Notes: generated by a model from the sequence alone, not told the origin. DNA of 64,000 bases from Pseudomonas vanderleydeniana (GCF_014268755.2 NZ_CP077093.1:2034001-2098000), one strand, 5' to 3'; counted from the first letter of the stretch, positions 18,632 through 27,185 are shown. Numbers and translations: made by a program.

Positions 18632-19114
18632 ATGAATAAGTCAGCGTCTTCACAGGGTTCCGATGATCCAATCCTGCAGTGGGTGACGTTCAAGCTGGAC
18701 AATGAGTCCTACGGCATCAACGTGATGCGGGTCCAGGAAGTCCTGCGCTATACCGAGATCGCCCCGGTACCGGGTGCGCCGAGCTACGTGCTGGGCATCA
18801 TCAACCTGCGCGGCAACGTCGTCACCGTGATCGACACCCGCCAGCGTTTCGGCCTGATGCCGACCGAAGTCAACGACAATACCCGTATCGTCATCATCGA
18901 GGCCGACAAGCAAGTGGTCGGGATCATGGTCGATAGCGTGGCGGAAGTGGTCTACCTGCGTCAGTCGGAAGTCGAGACTGCACCGAACGTCGGCAACGAA
19001 GAGTCGGCCAAGTTCATCCAGGGCGTCTGCAACAAGAACGGCGAGCTGCTGATCCTGGTCGAGCTGGACAAGATGATGACTGAAGAAGAATGGTCCGAGC
19101 TGGAGAGCATCTGA
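18632..19114 (+). CDS. cheW: Chemotaxis coupling protein CheW
   Basis: Scaffold that couples CheA to chemoreceptors. The product has 160 residues and a full CheW fold: FKLDNESYGINVMRVQEVLRYTE at the N-terminus, GIINLRGNVVTVIDTR in the centre, and FIQGVCNKNGELLILVELDKM near the end. The next gene starts on the base after the stop codon. Confidence 0.97.
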   Translation: MNKSASSQGSDDPILQWVTFKLDNESYGINVMRVQEVLRYTEIAPVPGAPSYVLGIINLRGNVVTVIDTRQRFGLMPTEVNDNTRIVIIEADKQVVGIMVDSVAEVVYLRQSEVETAPNVGNEESAKFIQGVCNKNGELLILVELDKMMTEEEWSELESI

Positions 19115-19507
19115 TTGATTCTTGAGGTCGTAGTCATCCTGCTGTTCCTGTTGTGGATCGGGACGGCGGGGATGTTCGTGGTCCATGTGCGCAACCAGCA
19201 GAAGATCGCCGCACAGCAGGCCGAGGGCGATGCGCTGCGGGACCAGCGCATCAGGGAGCTGGCCCGCCGGGTCGACAACTTCCAGAACGGCACGGTCCGC
19301 ATGGGCGAGGATCTGCACGAGCTGCGTGCGGTGGTTGCGCCCCTGCCGGACAAGCTGGCCCAGCTGGAGCAGCGCGACCCTTCGACCCTGTCCTTCGCCC
19401 AGGCCGCCCGGCTGGTTGGCATGGGGGCCAGCGTCGATGAGCTGACCCAGGCTTGTGGCCTGACCCAGGCCGAGGCCGAGCTGATGAGCAAGCTGCATCG
19501 CGGTTGA
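19115..19507 (+). CDS. DUF2802 membrane-anchored protein, distal gene of the che cluster
   Basis: The product has 130 residues. An N-terminal membrane helix (about residues 2-22, VVVILLFLLWIGTAGMFVVH) is followed by a charged coiled-coil-like stretch (about 28-85). A C-terminal helix-turn-helix-like segment (SFAQAARLVGMGASVDELTQACGLTQAEAELMSKLH) is typical of DUF2802. It starts with TTG immediately after the cheW stop, so it is translationally coupled. The family is usually found at this place behind cheW in Pseudomonas; I know of no defined function. Confidence 0.8.
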   Translation: MILEVVVILLFLLWIGTAGMFVVHVRNQQKIAAQQAEGDALRDQRIRELARRVDNFQNGTVRMGEDLHELRAVVAPLPDKLAQLEQRDPSTLSFAQAARLVGMGASVDELTQACGLTQAEAELMSKLHRG

Positions 19508-19534
19508 TGGATTCGACTCCCGCTGTCGATCGCT

Positions 19535-19552
19535 CCCACGCTCGCGCGTGGG
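19535..19552 (+). terminator. Hairpin after the che cluster
   Basis: CCCACGC (19535-19541), a TCGC loop and GCGTGGG (19546-19552) form a perfect 7-bp stem 28 bases after the DUF2802 stop. It is followed by GCGCGAGATTGTTTTG, a weak T-rich tail. It resembles the CCCACGC/GCGTGGG arms of the repeat at 34609-34717. Confidence 0.45.
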
Positions 19553-20026
19553 CGCGAGATTGTTTTGATCACGCCTGATTACCCAGTGTCACTGCGGATG
19601 CCATGATCCGTTTTGGATAGGTTTGAATCGTTTTGCGAAATAGTCTTGGCCTTTCTCTGCAAGCCCGCTCTTGCACACAAGTACATCTTTACCGATAGAA
19701 ATGAGTGGGTGATCGCTGAGGTGGGCAACAGTCCCTGTTTCCCCAATACGGTGATCCATTCGTCCGCCGAGAAGGGGCGAGTCGCCGCCGCCGGGCATAT
19801 CGCCAATCGGCAAGGAGTCATCGTCGTATCAAACCATCCCGAGCGTTATGCTGCGCAAAACACTGAGAGCTCGGGGCTGGTTATCTCATACTTGAACGGT
19901 CTCGGTGTCGATGCACGGACCTTTCGCAATGATGCCGGCCTGGTAGAGATTCCAGCAGACTACGTCCCTTGGTGCGCAGGCTTCGGGGGCGTTTGCTTGA
20001 GGGCGGTCAGGCTTCGACAGTTACTG
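19553..20026. other. 474-base stretch without an assigned gene between che cluster and T6SS island
   Basis: This stretch is less G+C-rich than its surroundings. A + strand frame is open from a TTG at 19613 past 20026, but beyond 20026 it runs antisense to the immunity gene. Its first ~138 residues (for example HKYIFTDRNEWVIAEVGNSP) look protein-like but match no family I know, and no good ribosome site precedes it. A - strand frame at 19589-19813 (74 residues, GDMPGGGDSPLLGG) is also open. It may be a decayed island gene. No function can be given. Confidence 0.3.
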
Positions 20027-21586
20027 TCAGGTAATGATGTTTTTCAGATCCACCCAGACCCAGAGGACCTTGTCGCCGTCGATCGTTGGCATCGGGTCCT
20101 TGTACTCAAGGTACTGGTCGTTCCCGGGCCGGTATTCGCAGGTCCAGGTTCCCGGCCACGGGCAGAGTTCGCCGCTACGCGCCCGTGTGCCCCCTTCGGT
20201 CCAGCGCCAGCGGACGGCCCGGTATTCGTGATAGGGCAACGGGGCGTTCAACTGGCGTGTGCATTCCGTGTACGGGTCGCTCTCCAGTTCCCAGCGCCCT
20301 TCGCGCGGGGCCGGTTCGCCACTGCTGGCATGGCGTGACGGCGTCTGATCCGTATCCAGTTGCCAAATCACCTGTTCGTCACCCGACTCTGCTGGCAGGG
20401 CCGGCAGTGTTTCGCCCTGTTTGAACGCCTGTCGGGAATACGGTCGATGCGCGACGAACCACCAGCCATCCTGCAGGCAAGGTGTGCCGGAAGCCGCGCT
20501 GGGTAGCCGCTTGGCGGGCACCGGGTCCGAAGGCAATGGATGAAAGGGCAGCCAGCGCGTGGTGGGTGTCGGCCAGTCACTGTCGGCATCGAAACGAGCT
20601 AGCCAGCGGCGGCTGTCGGCATCGGTGAAGCGCTCGTTGGGGTCGCCGTCCCATTGGCCGAAGCCCAGCAGCCCGAGGTCGTCGTTACGGATCGGCTTGA
20701 GCAGTTGGTTCAGTATCCGGGGCAGTTTGGGAACGCCGCTCTTGGCAGGATAGAGCTCTGGTTGCTCGCCCAGTTCGATCCACTGGCCGCTGCGCAGTTC
20801 GGTGATGCCGATACCGGGGTGATCGAGTGCTTCACGAACCTGCTCGCGGGTCAGGTCGAGCTTTTCACGCCAGTGGTCGGAGAGCAGGAAGGCCCAGGTT
20901 GGCGGGCGGATGCCCTTGAGCAATTCATCGTCCATGCTGTAGGCATATTCAATATCCAGGCCGTAGAAATGTGGCGTCAGTGAGCGCTCCCAGGCGCTGA
21001 CCGCTCCGCGGGTGCCGAATTCGAGCGGGTTGGCCATGGCGAAGCCGCTGTAGACCTGGTGGGCACCGAGCAGGTCGATGGTCTTGAGCACGAAGCGGCG
21101 CCAGGCGTCGCGGTTGTCCAGCCACCATTGCCAGCGGTAGTAGAACACGATGGAGGAGTAGGCCGTTTTCAGGTCATCATCTGTCTCAATCCAACTGCGC
21201 CAGAAGTAACCCGCGTGTGTTGGCGAAGTGGCGTGGTTTTCTTCGTCGGTGAAAGAGAAAACAAAATAGTCGGATGACGAGGTTCTTCTGGCCTGAGCGC
21301 GCAGATCTGGCCGGCGTCTGGGATACCGATAGGGGCGTGCTGCCTCCGAGTCTATGGCGATGGTGTAGGGGGCTCCGATCAGTTGCTCGAATTCTTCGTG
21401 AATGTCCACCATCCGCAAAGAGATTTCGGCATGGTTTTCCATGTCGGCCGGGAAGTAGAAACTGATGAAGGGGCTGACACTATATTCCGCGTCAACATTG
21501 CCCCAGGCAGAGTTCGGCCATTCCTTGAGCAGCGTTACAAATCCTTCAAGGCTTTTTTCAGTAAACACTTCATGAGTGGTGCTCAT
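20027..21586 (-). CDS. T6SS immunity protein candidate, DUF3396-like with three C-terminal repeats
   Basis: The product has 519 residues and no signal peptide. Residues about 15-300 resemble DUF3396 type VI immunity proteins: an N-terminal part with VSPFISFYFPADMENHAEIS, then HFYGLDIEYAYSMDDELLKG, PTWAFLLSDHWREKL and WIELGEQPELYP. Residues 366-513 hold three ~45-residue repeats (366-410, 422-462, 471-513). Each begins SGxPCP or similar, has G-x-W about eight residues on, and ends in V-x-W. It starts two bases after the effector stop, the usual effector-immunity order. The family call is from memory of motifs; the cognate role is inferred from position. Confidence 0.7.
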   Translation of the reverse strand: MSTTHEVFTEKSLEGFVTLLKEWPNSAWGNVDAEYSVSPFISFYFPADMENHAEISLRMVDIHEEFEQLIGAPYTIAIDSEAARPYRYPRRRPDLRAQARRTSSSDYFVFSFTDEENHATSPTHAGYFWRSWIETDDDLKTAYSSIVFYYRWQWWLDNRDAWRRFVLKTIDLLGAHQVYSGFAMANPLEFGTRGAVSAWERSLTPHFYGLDIEYAYSMDDELLKGIRPPTWAFLLSDHWREKLDLTREQVREALDHPGIGITELRSGQWIELGEQPELYPAKSGVPKLPRILNQLLKPIRNDDLGLLGFGQWDGDPNERFTDADSRRWLARFDADSDWPTPTTRWLPFHPLPSDPVPAKRLPSAASGTPCLQDGWWFVAHRPYSRQAFKQGETLPALPAESGDEQVIWQLDTDQTPSRHASSGEPAPREGRWELESDPYTECTRQLNAPLPYHEYRAVRWRWTEGGTRARSGELCPWPGTWTCEYRPGNDQYLEYKDPMPTIDGDKVLWVWVDLKNIIT

Positions 21587-21588
21587 GC

Positions 21589-22467
21589 TTATCTCCTTCT
21601 GCCGTTGTCTTCGCGTCTGTTCGGCTTCTTGTTATCTGTTTCCAGGCCAACGCAATCTTCTGGCACCCGCAGCAGCGCCACTTTCTCCTTGCCGATCTTT
21701 TCCCGGTTGATGCCCGTTTTCGGCATCATGAGGCGCACATACTGTTTCATCTGTTGCTGCTTGGCCCAGTCACGCGGAAACTTGATTTCCACGGCAGCAA
21801 ACACGTTCTCGGTTTCGAACGGCTCCTGGCGGTACTCGACGACCACCAGGTCCGGGGCGAGGCTTTCCCAGGGGCGCGGCCAGAAGGGGAATACCTTGCC
21901 GAAGCGCTTGGGACGGGTAGGTGGATCGCCCAGCAAGGCCTTGCTGCTGTTCTTGTTGTAATTGGGTTCGGCCTTGAGCGGGCTGCGCCAGTCCAGCACT
22001 TCGTCCACGGCCTCGAACAGTAGCGAGGCGGTGGTCTGCTTGAGGGCGATTTCGATGGTGGTGTCGACCAGCTCGCCCGCGATCTTCTTGCGCAGGCGAC
22101 GCGGCACCTTGATCGGCATCTGCAGGGCGGCGTTGCACACCTGGCTGATGACCGGGCGAAAGGGCACCTTGCGCTCGATGTACTCCTTGAAGATCAGGTT
22201 TTCGTCGCCTCTCCGGGAGACGGTGCTGTTGCCGCCGCGATCCACCACGGCAAGGGTCGAGCTCTTGATCTCGATTTCACGGCTCATGGCTTCGAGGGCT
22301 TCACGCAAAACCTGCTTGATGCGGTTCTGGTGATCGACTATGTCCCTGGCGAGGCTGGCCATGTCGGCGGCACTGTTGGCGGCGTGCCCGGCCTGGTAGC
22401 CACGGTAGGCGCGATAGGCGGCTGCAATCAGTGCGCTGGCGGCCACGGGGGCGACGGGACCTGGCAT
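21589..22467 (-). CDS. T6SS nuclease effector candidate with VRR-NUC domain
   Basis: The product has 292 residues. The N-terminus is Ala-rich and weakly hydrophobic (residues 5-25). The C-terminal region has a PD-(D/E)xK nuclease core of VRR-NUC type: Pro205-Asp206 in APDLVVVEY, Glu227-x-Lys229 in AAVEIKFPRD, and the following Gln-rich helix QQQMKQYVRLM at 238-248. All three catalytic positions are present. Its start overlaps the vgrG stop (TGATG) and the immunity gene follows after two bases, so it is most simply a VgrG-delivered antibacterial DNase. The 27-residue tail is very basic (KKPNRREDNGRRR). Confidence 0.75.
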   Translation of the reverse strand: MPGPVAPVAASALIAAAYRAYRGYQAGHAANSAADMASLARDIVDHQNRIKQVLREALEAMSREIEIKSSTLAVVDRGGNSTVSRRGDENLIFKEYIERKVPFRPVISQVCNAALQMPIKVPRRLRKKIAGELVDTTIEIALKQTTASLLFEAVDEVLDWRSPLKAEPNYNKNSSKALLGDPPTRPKRFGKVFPFWPRPWESLAPDLVVVEYRQEPFETENVFAAVEIKFPRDWAKQQQMKQYVRLMMPKTGINREKIGKEKVALLRVPEDCVGLETDNKKPNRREDNGRRR

Positions 22468-24854
22468 CAGTCGAACTCCCCGATCTGTTGGTCGAGAAAA
22501 TCATCCGGGAACATTTCGCCGGACTCGGGGGGAAGGGGTGGGTCGTCCATGGTCGAGATCCTGGGGCGCCAGTTTTCGCTGATCTGCTGGTCCTCACGCA
22601 TGATTGCCTTGTGCGCCTGTACCGACTGGCTGGTGGCAGAGGTGGTCCAGTCGGTTTCACCCGAGGCGCCGGTGAGGCCCTCGACCAGCACGGTAGAGCC
22701 CTGGACGATGGAATAACGGTAGCCGGCGAAGGCTCGCTGATCGTTTTTCAGCAGGGTATAGCGACCCAGGAATTCTTCCTCCGAGTCCGAGTCCTTATCG
22801 GCGGGTGAGAGCAGGCTACCCAAGGGATTGCCGCTGCCGACTGGCTGCTCCGAAAGCGGCCCCCTGATGTTGATCGCCAGCCCATCAAGGGTGATGCCCT
22901 GGGCATCGAGGGTGATGCTGCCCCCCGGTGCCTTCAGCACGATTCGCTGACCTGCGGCCACCTCGAACAGCGCCGTGTCCTGCTTGATGCTTTGCCCGGC
23001 ACGTAGCCGGTAGTGGCGGCCTATGTGGTGTGCTGCACTTCCGGCCGTCTGGCTGTGGTGGTCCGCCGCGATCCGATCGTGACGATCATTGCCAACGTCC
23101 TCGATACGGTCCCTGCCGACCTGGCTTCGATGATCGCGAGCGAATGCCTGGATTCGATCACGACCCACCTCCAGATGCTGGTCCTGGACAATATCGATTC
23201 GCTCATCGTGACCTACCCGTTCGTGGCGATCATGGCCGATGTCGATCCGTTCATCGTTGCCGACCTTTTCACTACGGTCATTGCCCACGAAGGTGGTGTT
23301 GTCGTTCTTGACGTGGACGTTCTTGTCTTTCTCGGCATGGATGAACACCTCCTGTTGTCCCTGCTCATCCTCGAAACGCAGTTCATTGAAGCCCTGGCCC
23401 TTGTGGGTTCGGCTCTTGATGGTCATGCGCGCCTTGTACCTGGGCAGTTCATAGGGCGGCCGCTGGGTGACATGGTAGGTTCGACCGGTGGCGATGGGTT
23501 GATCGGGATCGCCGTCGAGATAGCTGATGATCAGCTCCTGGCCTACCCGCGGAATCGCCATCGCGCCCCAGGTCGAGCCGGCCCAACCCTGGGAAACGCG
23601 AATCCAGCAGGAACTGTGGTCATCGGCGCGGTCGGAGCGGTCCCAGGGAAATCGAACCTTGACCCTACCCCATTCGTCGCAGTAGATCTCTTCGCCCGGC
23701 GGGCCGACCACGGTGGCGACCTGTGGGCCATCGATGCGCGGCTTGGCGGGCAGCGACGCTTTCCACCCATCGTACCCATCGTTTCGAAGGGTTGCGCTGC
23801 CCTCGAGGCGGTAACGGGTACCGTGCTGGCTGTCGCCGGCTTCCTCCTCCAGGCTGCAGTGCTGGCTGCCGGTGTGGGTCAGGGCGATGCTGCGCCACTT
23901 GCCGTTCAGGTCATCGCGCGGATGGTCGTCGAGCCTGAAGGCCAGCCCCGGTTGCAGGCGTGCGTCGTCGCCTTCGAGGTGGGCCAGGCGCGCATCGTTG
24001 CGCAAGGCCGCCAGGCGGTTCGCGGTGAAGGGTTTGCCGGCGGCATCGCGCTTGTAGCGGCCCGGGTAATCGTAGCGTTCATAGTCCTTGTGCTGGTTTT
24101 TCAGCGCGGGGCCGTCGTCAGCCTCGTGCTGGAGGTTGTAGCGTGGGTGCTTGAAGGTATAGTCGCGCTGTACCTGTCGGGCGCTACGCACCTGCTCGGT
24201 GTAGCGGAAACCCCGCAGGGCCGGTTCGCTGGAATCGCCGCCGCCCATGGGTTGGTAAGGCACCTGGCGGTTTTCAGGCGTGTCGATGTAGCCCAGGGAA
24301 TCGATCCGGCAGGCGAAGAGCAGGCAGTGGCCGTCGCTCCTGTGCTCGAAGGTATAGACCAGGCCTTCCTCGGCGGCGAGGCGGGTAATGAAATCGAGGT
24401 CGGTTTCGCCGGCTTGCACGCAATATTCGCGGGACTGATGATCCAGGTATGTATGGATATGCAGCTCGGTCCGTGGCTGGGTCTCAAGTATTTCGGTGAT
24501 GATTTGCGGGGCGGTCCGGCCTTGGAAGATTCGCCAGTTCGAACGCAGTGCGGCACGGGCCAGCGTCGGTTCGACCACGGCCTTGTAGCGGGTACGACGA
24601 AAGCCGGTATCGCCCTGCTCGAACAGGCTGACCAGGCCGTGCACATGGCGGACCGCGGTGTCGTGGCGCCAAATGGTGAACAAGGCCGGCAGATCCAGGA
24701 TGCGATTGAAGTCGATGGCCGGGTCGCGACTGACCAGTTCCAGCGTCAGTGCAAAGGGGCGGGACAGGCCCTCCTCCAATTCGAACGAGACCACTTCGAG
24801 GACGTCGCCCTGCTGAGGGACGAATGTGAAGCGCAGGTCGCTTTGCCGGGGCAT
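22467..24854 (-). CDS. vgrG: Type VI secretion tip protein VgrG with C-terminal extension
   Basis: Spike protein of the T6SS puncturing device. The product has 795 residues. Residues 1-380 are the gp27-like part (LRFTFVPQQGDVLEVVSFELEEGLS). The gp5 OB-fold follows near 385-470 (WGRVKVRFPWDR, SQGWAGSTWGAMAIPRVGQE). The repetitive beta-helix (about 500-660) has many GNDR/GHDE/GRDR-type repeats. Residues about 690-748 (GRYTLLKND to GETDWTTSA) form a transthyretin-like extension that probably carries the nuclease encoded next. A 236-base gap with no clear promoter separates it from the FlhB-like gene. No other T6SS structural genes are in the window, so this is an orphan vgrG island. Confidence 0.93.
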   Translation of the reverse strand: MPRQSDLRFTFVPQQGDVLEVVSFELEEGLSRPFALTLELVSRDPAIDFNRILDLPALFTIWRHDTAVRHVHGLVSLFEQGDTGFRRTRYKAVVEPTLARAALRSNWRIFQGRTAPQIITEILETQPRTELHIHTYLDHQSREYCVQAGETDLDFITRLAAEEGLVYTFEHRSDGHCLLFACRIDSLGYIDTPENRQVPYQPMGGGDSSEPALRGFRYTEQVRSARQVQRDYTFKHPRYNLQHEADDGPALKNQHKDYERYDYPGRYKRDAAGKPFTANRLAALRNDARLAHLEGDDARLQPGLAFRLDDHPRDDLNGKWRSIALTHTGSQHCSLEEEAGDSQHGTRYRLEGSATLRNDGYDGWKASLPAKPRIDGPQVATVVGPPGEEIYCDEWGRVKVRFPWDRSDRADDHSSCWIRVSQGWAGSTWGAMAIPRVGQELIISYLDGDPDQPIATGRTYHVTQRPPYELPRYKARMTIKSRTHKGQGFNELRFEDEQGQQEVFIHAEKDKNVHVKNDNTTFVGNDRSEKVGNDERIDIGHDRHERVGHDERIDIVQDQHLEVGRDRIQAFARDHRSQVGRDRIEDVGNDRHDRIAADHHSQTAGSAAHHIGRHYRLRAGQSIKQDTALFEVAAGQRIVLKAPGGSITLDAQGITLDGLAINIRGPLSEQPVGSGNPLGSLLSPADKDSDSEEEFLGRYTLLKNDQRAFAGYRYSIVQGSTVLVEGLTGASGETDWTTSATSQSVQAHKAIMREDQQISENWRPRISTMDDPPLPPESGEMFPDDFLDQQIGEFD

Positions 24855-25090
24855 GGGGGCTCCTTGAGTGAGCGCGCAGGAGCGTGAACGTCCTTGCGCA
24901 GGCCACTCTAGGCAGGCGTGAGCCGATGTCTCAACGGGGCGGGGACAATCAGGAGGTGCCCTACGACGTAGGGTTTACTTGGCCTTCAGTAGCGACGGTC
25001 ATCGCTGACAGATTTGTACTACGTTCCTGGGCGTAAAAGACGCTTGAGCGAACAGCCGATATCGGTCGGTGCTGTTACCGACCCCGTCAC

Positions 25091-25420
25091 TCAATAATCG
25101 TCACCGCGGTCGGTCACGTCCTTTTCGATGGGCTCCGGCAGTGGCTCGAAGCCCTGGGGCACCTGGCCCTTGAGGTTCCAGGCGAAGGCGATGATCACGG
25201 CGATGGTCCGGTACAACTCCTCGGGAATGCTGTCGCCCAGTTCCATGCGCGCCAGCAGTTTCACCAGTTCGGCGTTCTCGTAGATCGGCACTTCGTAGTC
25301 GCGGGCCAGCTTGAGGATGGCTTCGGCCAGTTCCTCATCGCCCTTGGCGGTCAGGGTCGGGGCCTGTTGGCCGTCGTACTTGAGGGCGATGGCCTGGCGT
25401 GGGGTGTTCGGGTTTCTCAT
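25091..25420 (-). CDS. Stand-alone FlhB cytoplasmic-domain protein (FlhX/YlqH type)
   Basis: The product has 109 residues from the ATG at 25420, which overlaps the stop of the FliK-like gene (ATGA); a longer frame to 25678 lies antiparallel to nothing useful and is rejected. It aligns by eye with FlhB just after the NPTH site: QAIALKYDGQQAPTLTAKG, ILKLARDYEVPIYENAELVKLLARMELGDSIPEELYRTIAVIIAFAW. The NPTH motif and the membrane helices are absent. In other bacteria such free C-domains can partly replace cleaved FlhB. Pairing with a FliK-like protein suggests a shared role in export switching. Confidence 0.8.
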   Translation of the reverse strand: MRNPNTPRQAIALKYDGQQAPTLTAKGDEELAEAILKLARDYEVPIYENAELVKLLARMELGDSIPEELYRTIAVIIAFAWNLKGQVPQGFEPLPEPIEKDVTDRGDDY

Positions 25421-26988
25421 GCGGTTTCGTCGACCCAGCGTTGTTCCAGTCGGGTTTGATTGCCTTGCGGTGGTGTGCCCCGGTGGCAATCGAGTTCGCC
25501 AACGTTGAGTCCCGAGTCGAGCAGGCGCTCGCGCAGGGCGTCCAGCTGGCTTTCGATCAGGCTGGCGGTTTGTTCGCGTTCGGCCCAGAGATGGCCGGAC
25601 AGGCTGCCGCTCAGCAGTTGTGCCTGGACATGCAGCGGACCCAGCGGGTCGAGGTCGAAGGCCAGCTCCACCCGCCACAGCGGGGCTTTCTGTTCACGTT
25701 GCTCGGGTTTCTCGGTCGATTCCCGTTCTTCCTTTTCTTCGCGCTGGATCTTGACCTGCAAGGGCACGATGTCCTGCAGGTTGCGCATGGGGATTTCCAG
25801 TTGCCAGGTGGTCTGCAGGTTGCCGTCGGCGGTCCGGCCGGTCTGTTCCAGGCTCGACAGCTGGTGGCTCTGCAGCCGTGAGACGGCTGCCGCGGCAAGG
25901 CGCAGCAGGTTCTCCAGGTCGCCTTCGCCGGCCAGGCTCTGCAGCAGTCGCGAGGGCAGTGGGAAACTGATCGGCTGGGGCTTGCCGCCGACCTGGCCGA
26001 GTGCGCCCAGGGCGCTGCGGACAAACCCCGGCATGGCCTGGGCGAGCACGGCGGCGGAAGCGCCCGGGTTGCTGGCGGCGCCGTCCGGCAGCTCTGGCAT
26101 GATCTGCGCGATCAGGCGCAGCAGGTTGCCCTTGAGGTCGGGCACCATCGCCGGGTTCTGGCCCAGCAGCAGCCTGGCCTCGAGGAACAGGCCGCTGTTC
26201 TGCAGCAACTGGGCCAGGGCCTTGGGGTTGCTCAACTGGCTGATGTCGGGCAGGTCGCCAAGCAACGTGGCGATGGCGTTGCGCAACCCGGCGGGCAGGT
26301 CGTTGCCCTGCGGCAGGTTCTGCAGCGTATTGACCAGGCTGTCCAGCGAGCCCTGGCGACCTTGCTGGGCCAGTAGCTGCTGGGTCACGGCCAATTGGTC
26401 CTGGCGCCCGCCCAGTTGCACGAACGTCAGGCTCTGCGCGCCTTCGACCAGGGCGCTCAGGAGGCTGCCGATGCGCAGCGGTTGCGGACTGTCGAGGGTC
26501 AGCGTGGTGCCGCTCAGGGCGGTGTTGAGCAGGCTGACCAGCGAGCGGTAGACCGGGGGTTGCCCGGGCGCCTGCGGCAGTGCCTGGCTGGTCAGGACCT
26601 TGCCTTGCAGCAGGGTGCCGAGCGGCAGTTGCGTGGTGTCCAGGCGGGTCAGGGCGGCGGCACTGGCGCTGAGCGCCTGTTGCACGGTAATCGCCAGGTT
26701 GCCGGCCGAGGGTTGGGTCACGGTCAGTTGGGCGCCCTGGGGCAGCGGCTGGTTGCTGGTGGCCTGCACGGTGGTCTGGCGACCGTTGTCGGTGGTCAGC
26801 TTGAGCAGCAGTTGGAAGGTCTGGTCGGTCTGCTTCAGCGACAGCACGTCGGCCTTGGCACTCTGTCCGGGGGCGATCAGTCCTTCCAGTGGCGGCGTCA
26901 GTTTCAGCAACTCGCCGGCGAGGACGGCCGGGCGGCTGCCCGCCGGGATCAACTGGGCCAGCGAAGGAATGTTGAATTCGCCTGTCAT
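25417..26988 (-). CDS. FliK-like hook-length control family protein
   Basis: The product has 523 residues. The N-terminal two-thirds are Leu/Gln/Ala-rich and repetitive, as in FliK ruler regions. The C-terminal ~90 residues resemble the Flg_hook domain: WRVELAFDLDPLGPLHVQAQLLSGSLSGHLWAER, then LDALRERLLDSGLNVGELDC. It is cotranscribed with the stand-alone FlhB C-domain gene by a 4-base overlap. It is remote from the hook genes, so it is likely a second FliK-family protein and not the main fliK. It might act in flagellar export or be a conserved accessory factor. Confidence 0.8.
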   Translation of the reverse strand: MTGEFNIPSLAQLIPAGSRPAVLAGELLKLTPPLEGLIAPGQSAKADVLSLKQTDQTFQLLLKLTTDNGRQTTVQATSNQPLPQGAQLTVTQPSAGNLAITVQQALSASAAALTRLDTTQLPLGTLLQGKVLTSQALPQAPGQPPVYRSLVSLLNTALSGTTLTLDSPQPLRIGSLLSALVEGAQSLTFVQLGGRQDQLAVTQQLLAQQGRQGSLDSLVNTLQNLPQGNDLPAGLRNAIATLLGDLPDISQLSNPKALAQLLQNSGLFLEARLLLGQNPAMVPDLKGNLLRLIAQIMPELPDGAASNPGASAAVLAQAMPGFVRSALGALGQVGGKPQPISFPLPSRLLQSLAGEGDLENLLRLAAAAVSRLQSHQLSSLEQTGRTADGNLQTTWQLEIPMRNLQDIVPLQVKIQREEKEERESTEKPEQREQKAPLWRVELAFDLDPLGPLHVQAQLLSGSLSGHLWAEREQTASLIESQLDALRERLLDSGLNVGELDCHRGTPPQGNQTRLEQRWVDETA

Positions 26989-27037
26989 GGGGTCTCAACC
27001 TGTCGAGATAGCCCTCTTTGGAGTAGGGCGATGCATG

Positions 27038-27043
27038 TATAAT
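27038..27043 (+). promoter_or_regulatory. Candidate -10 element for the ccm operon
   Basis: TATAAT, an exact sigma-70 -10 hexamer, lies about 145 bases before the ccmA start in the gap between the divergent FliK-like gene and ccmA. The -35 is poor (TCTTTG or TTGGAG nearby). A perfect 7-bp stem (CAGCTCG at 27092-27098 with CGAGCTG at 27105-27111) follows in the presumed leader. Confidence 0.4.
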
Positions 27044-27185
27044 GCCGCGCCGTCCTCCGAAAGTGTGTCCAAACTATCGGATAAATTGACACAGCTCGCT
27101 GGTACGAGCTGCAAAAGCATTTATGCTGCCTTACGTTAACGGCCGCGTCATGGCCGACTTGAGAACCGCAAAAGGCTTCGATCAT

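Noticed and set aside
23013..24887. 624-residue open frame antisense to vgrG
   Set aside because: Runs opposite a full-length VgrG with clear motifs; no ribosome site or recognisable domain.
25421..25678. N-terminal extension of the FlhB-like protein
   Set aside because: Arg/Pro-rich, antiparallel to no signal and inside the FliK-like gene; the ATG at 25420 gives the family start and an ATGA coupling.
27092..27111. Hairpin before ccmA as a riboswitch
   Set aside because: Only a single 7-bp stem; no known riboswitch core is visible.
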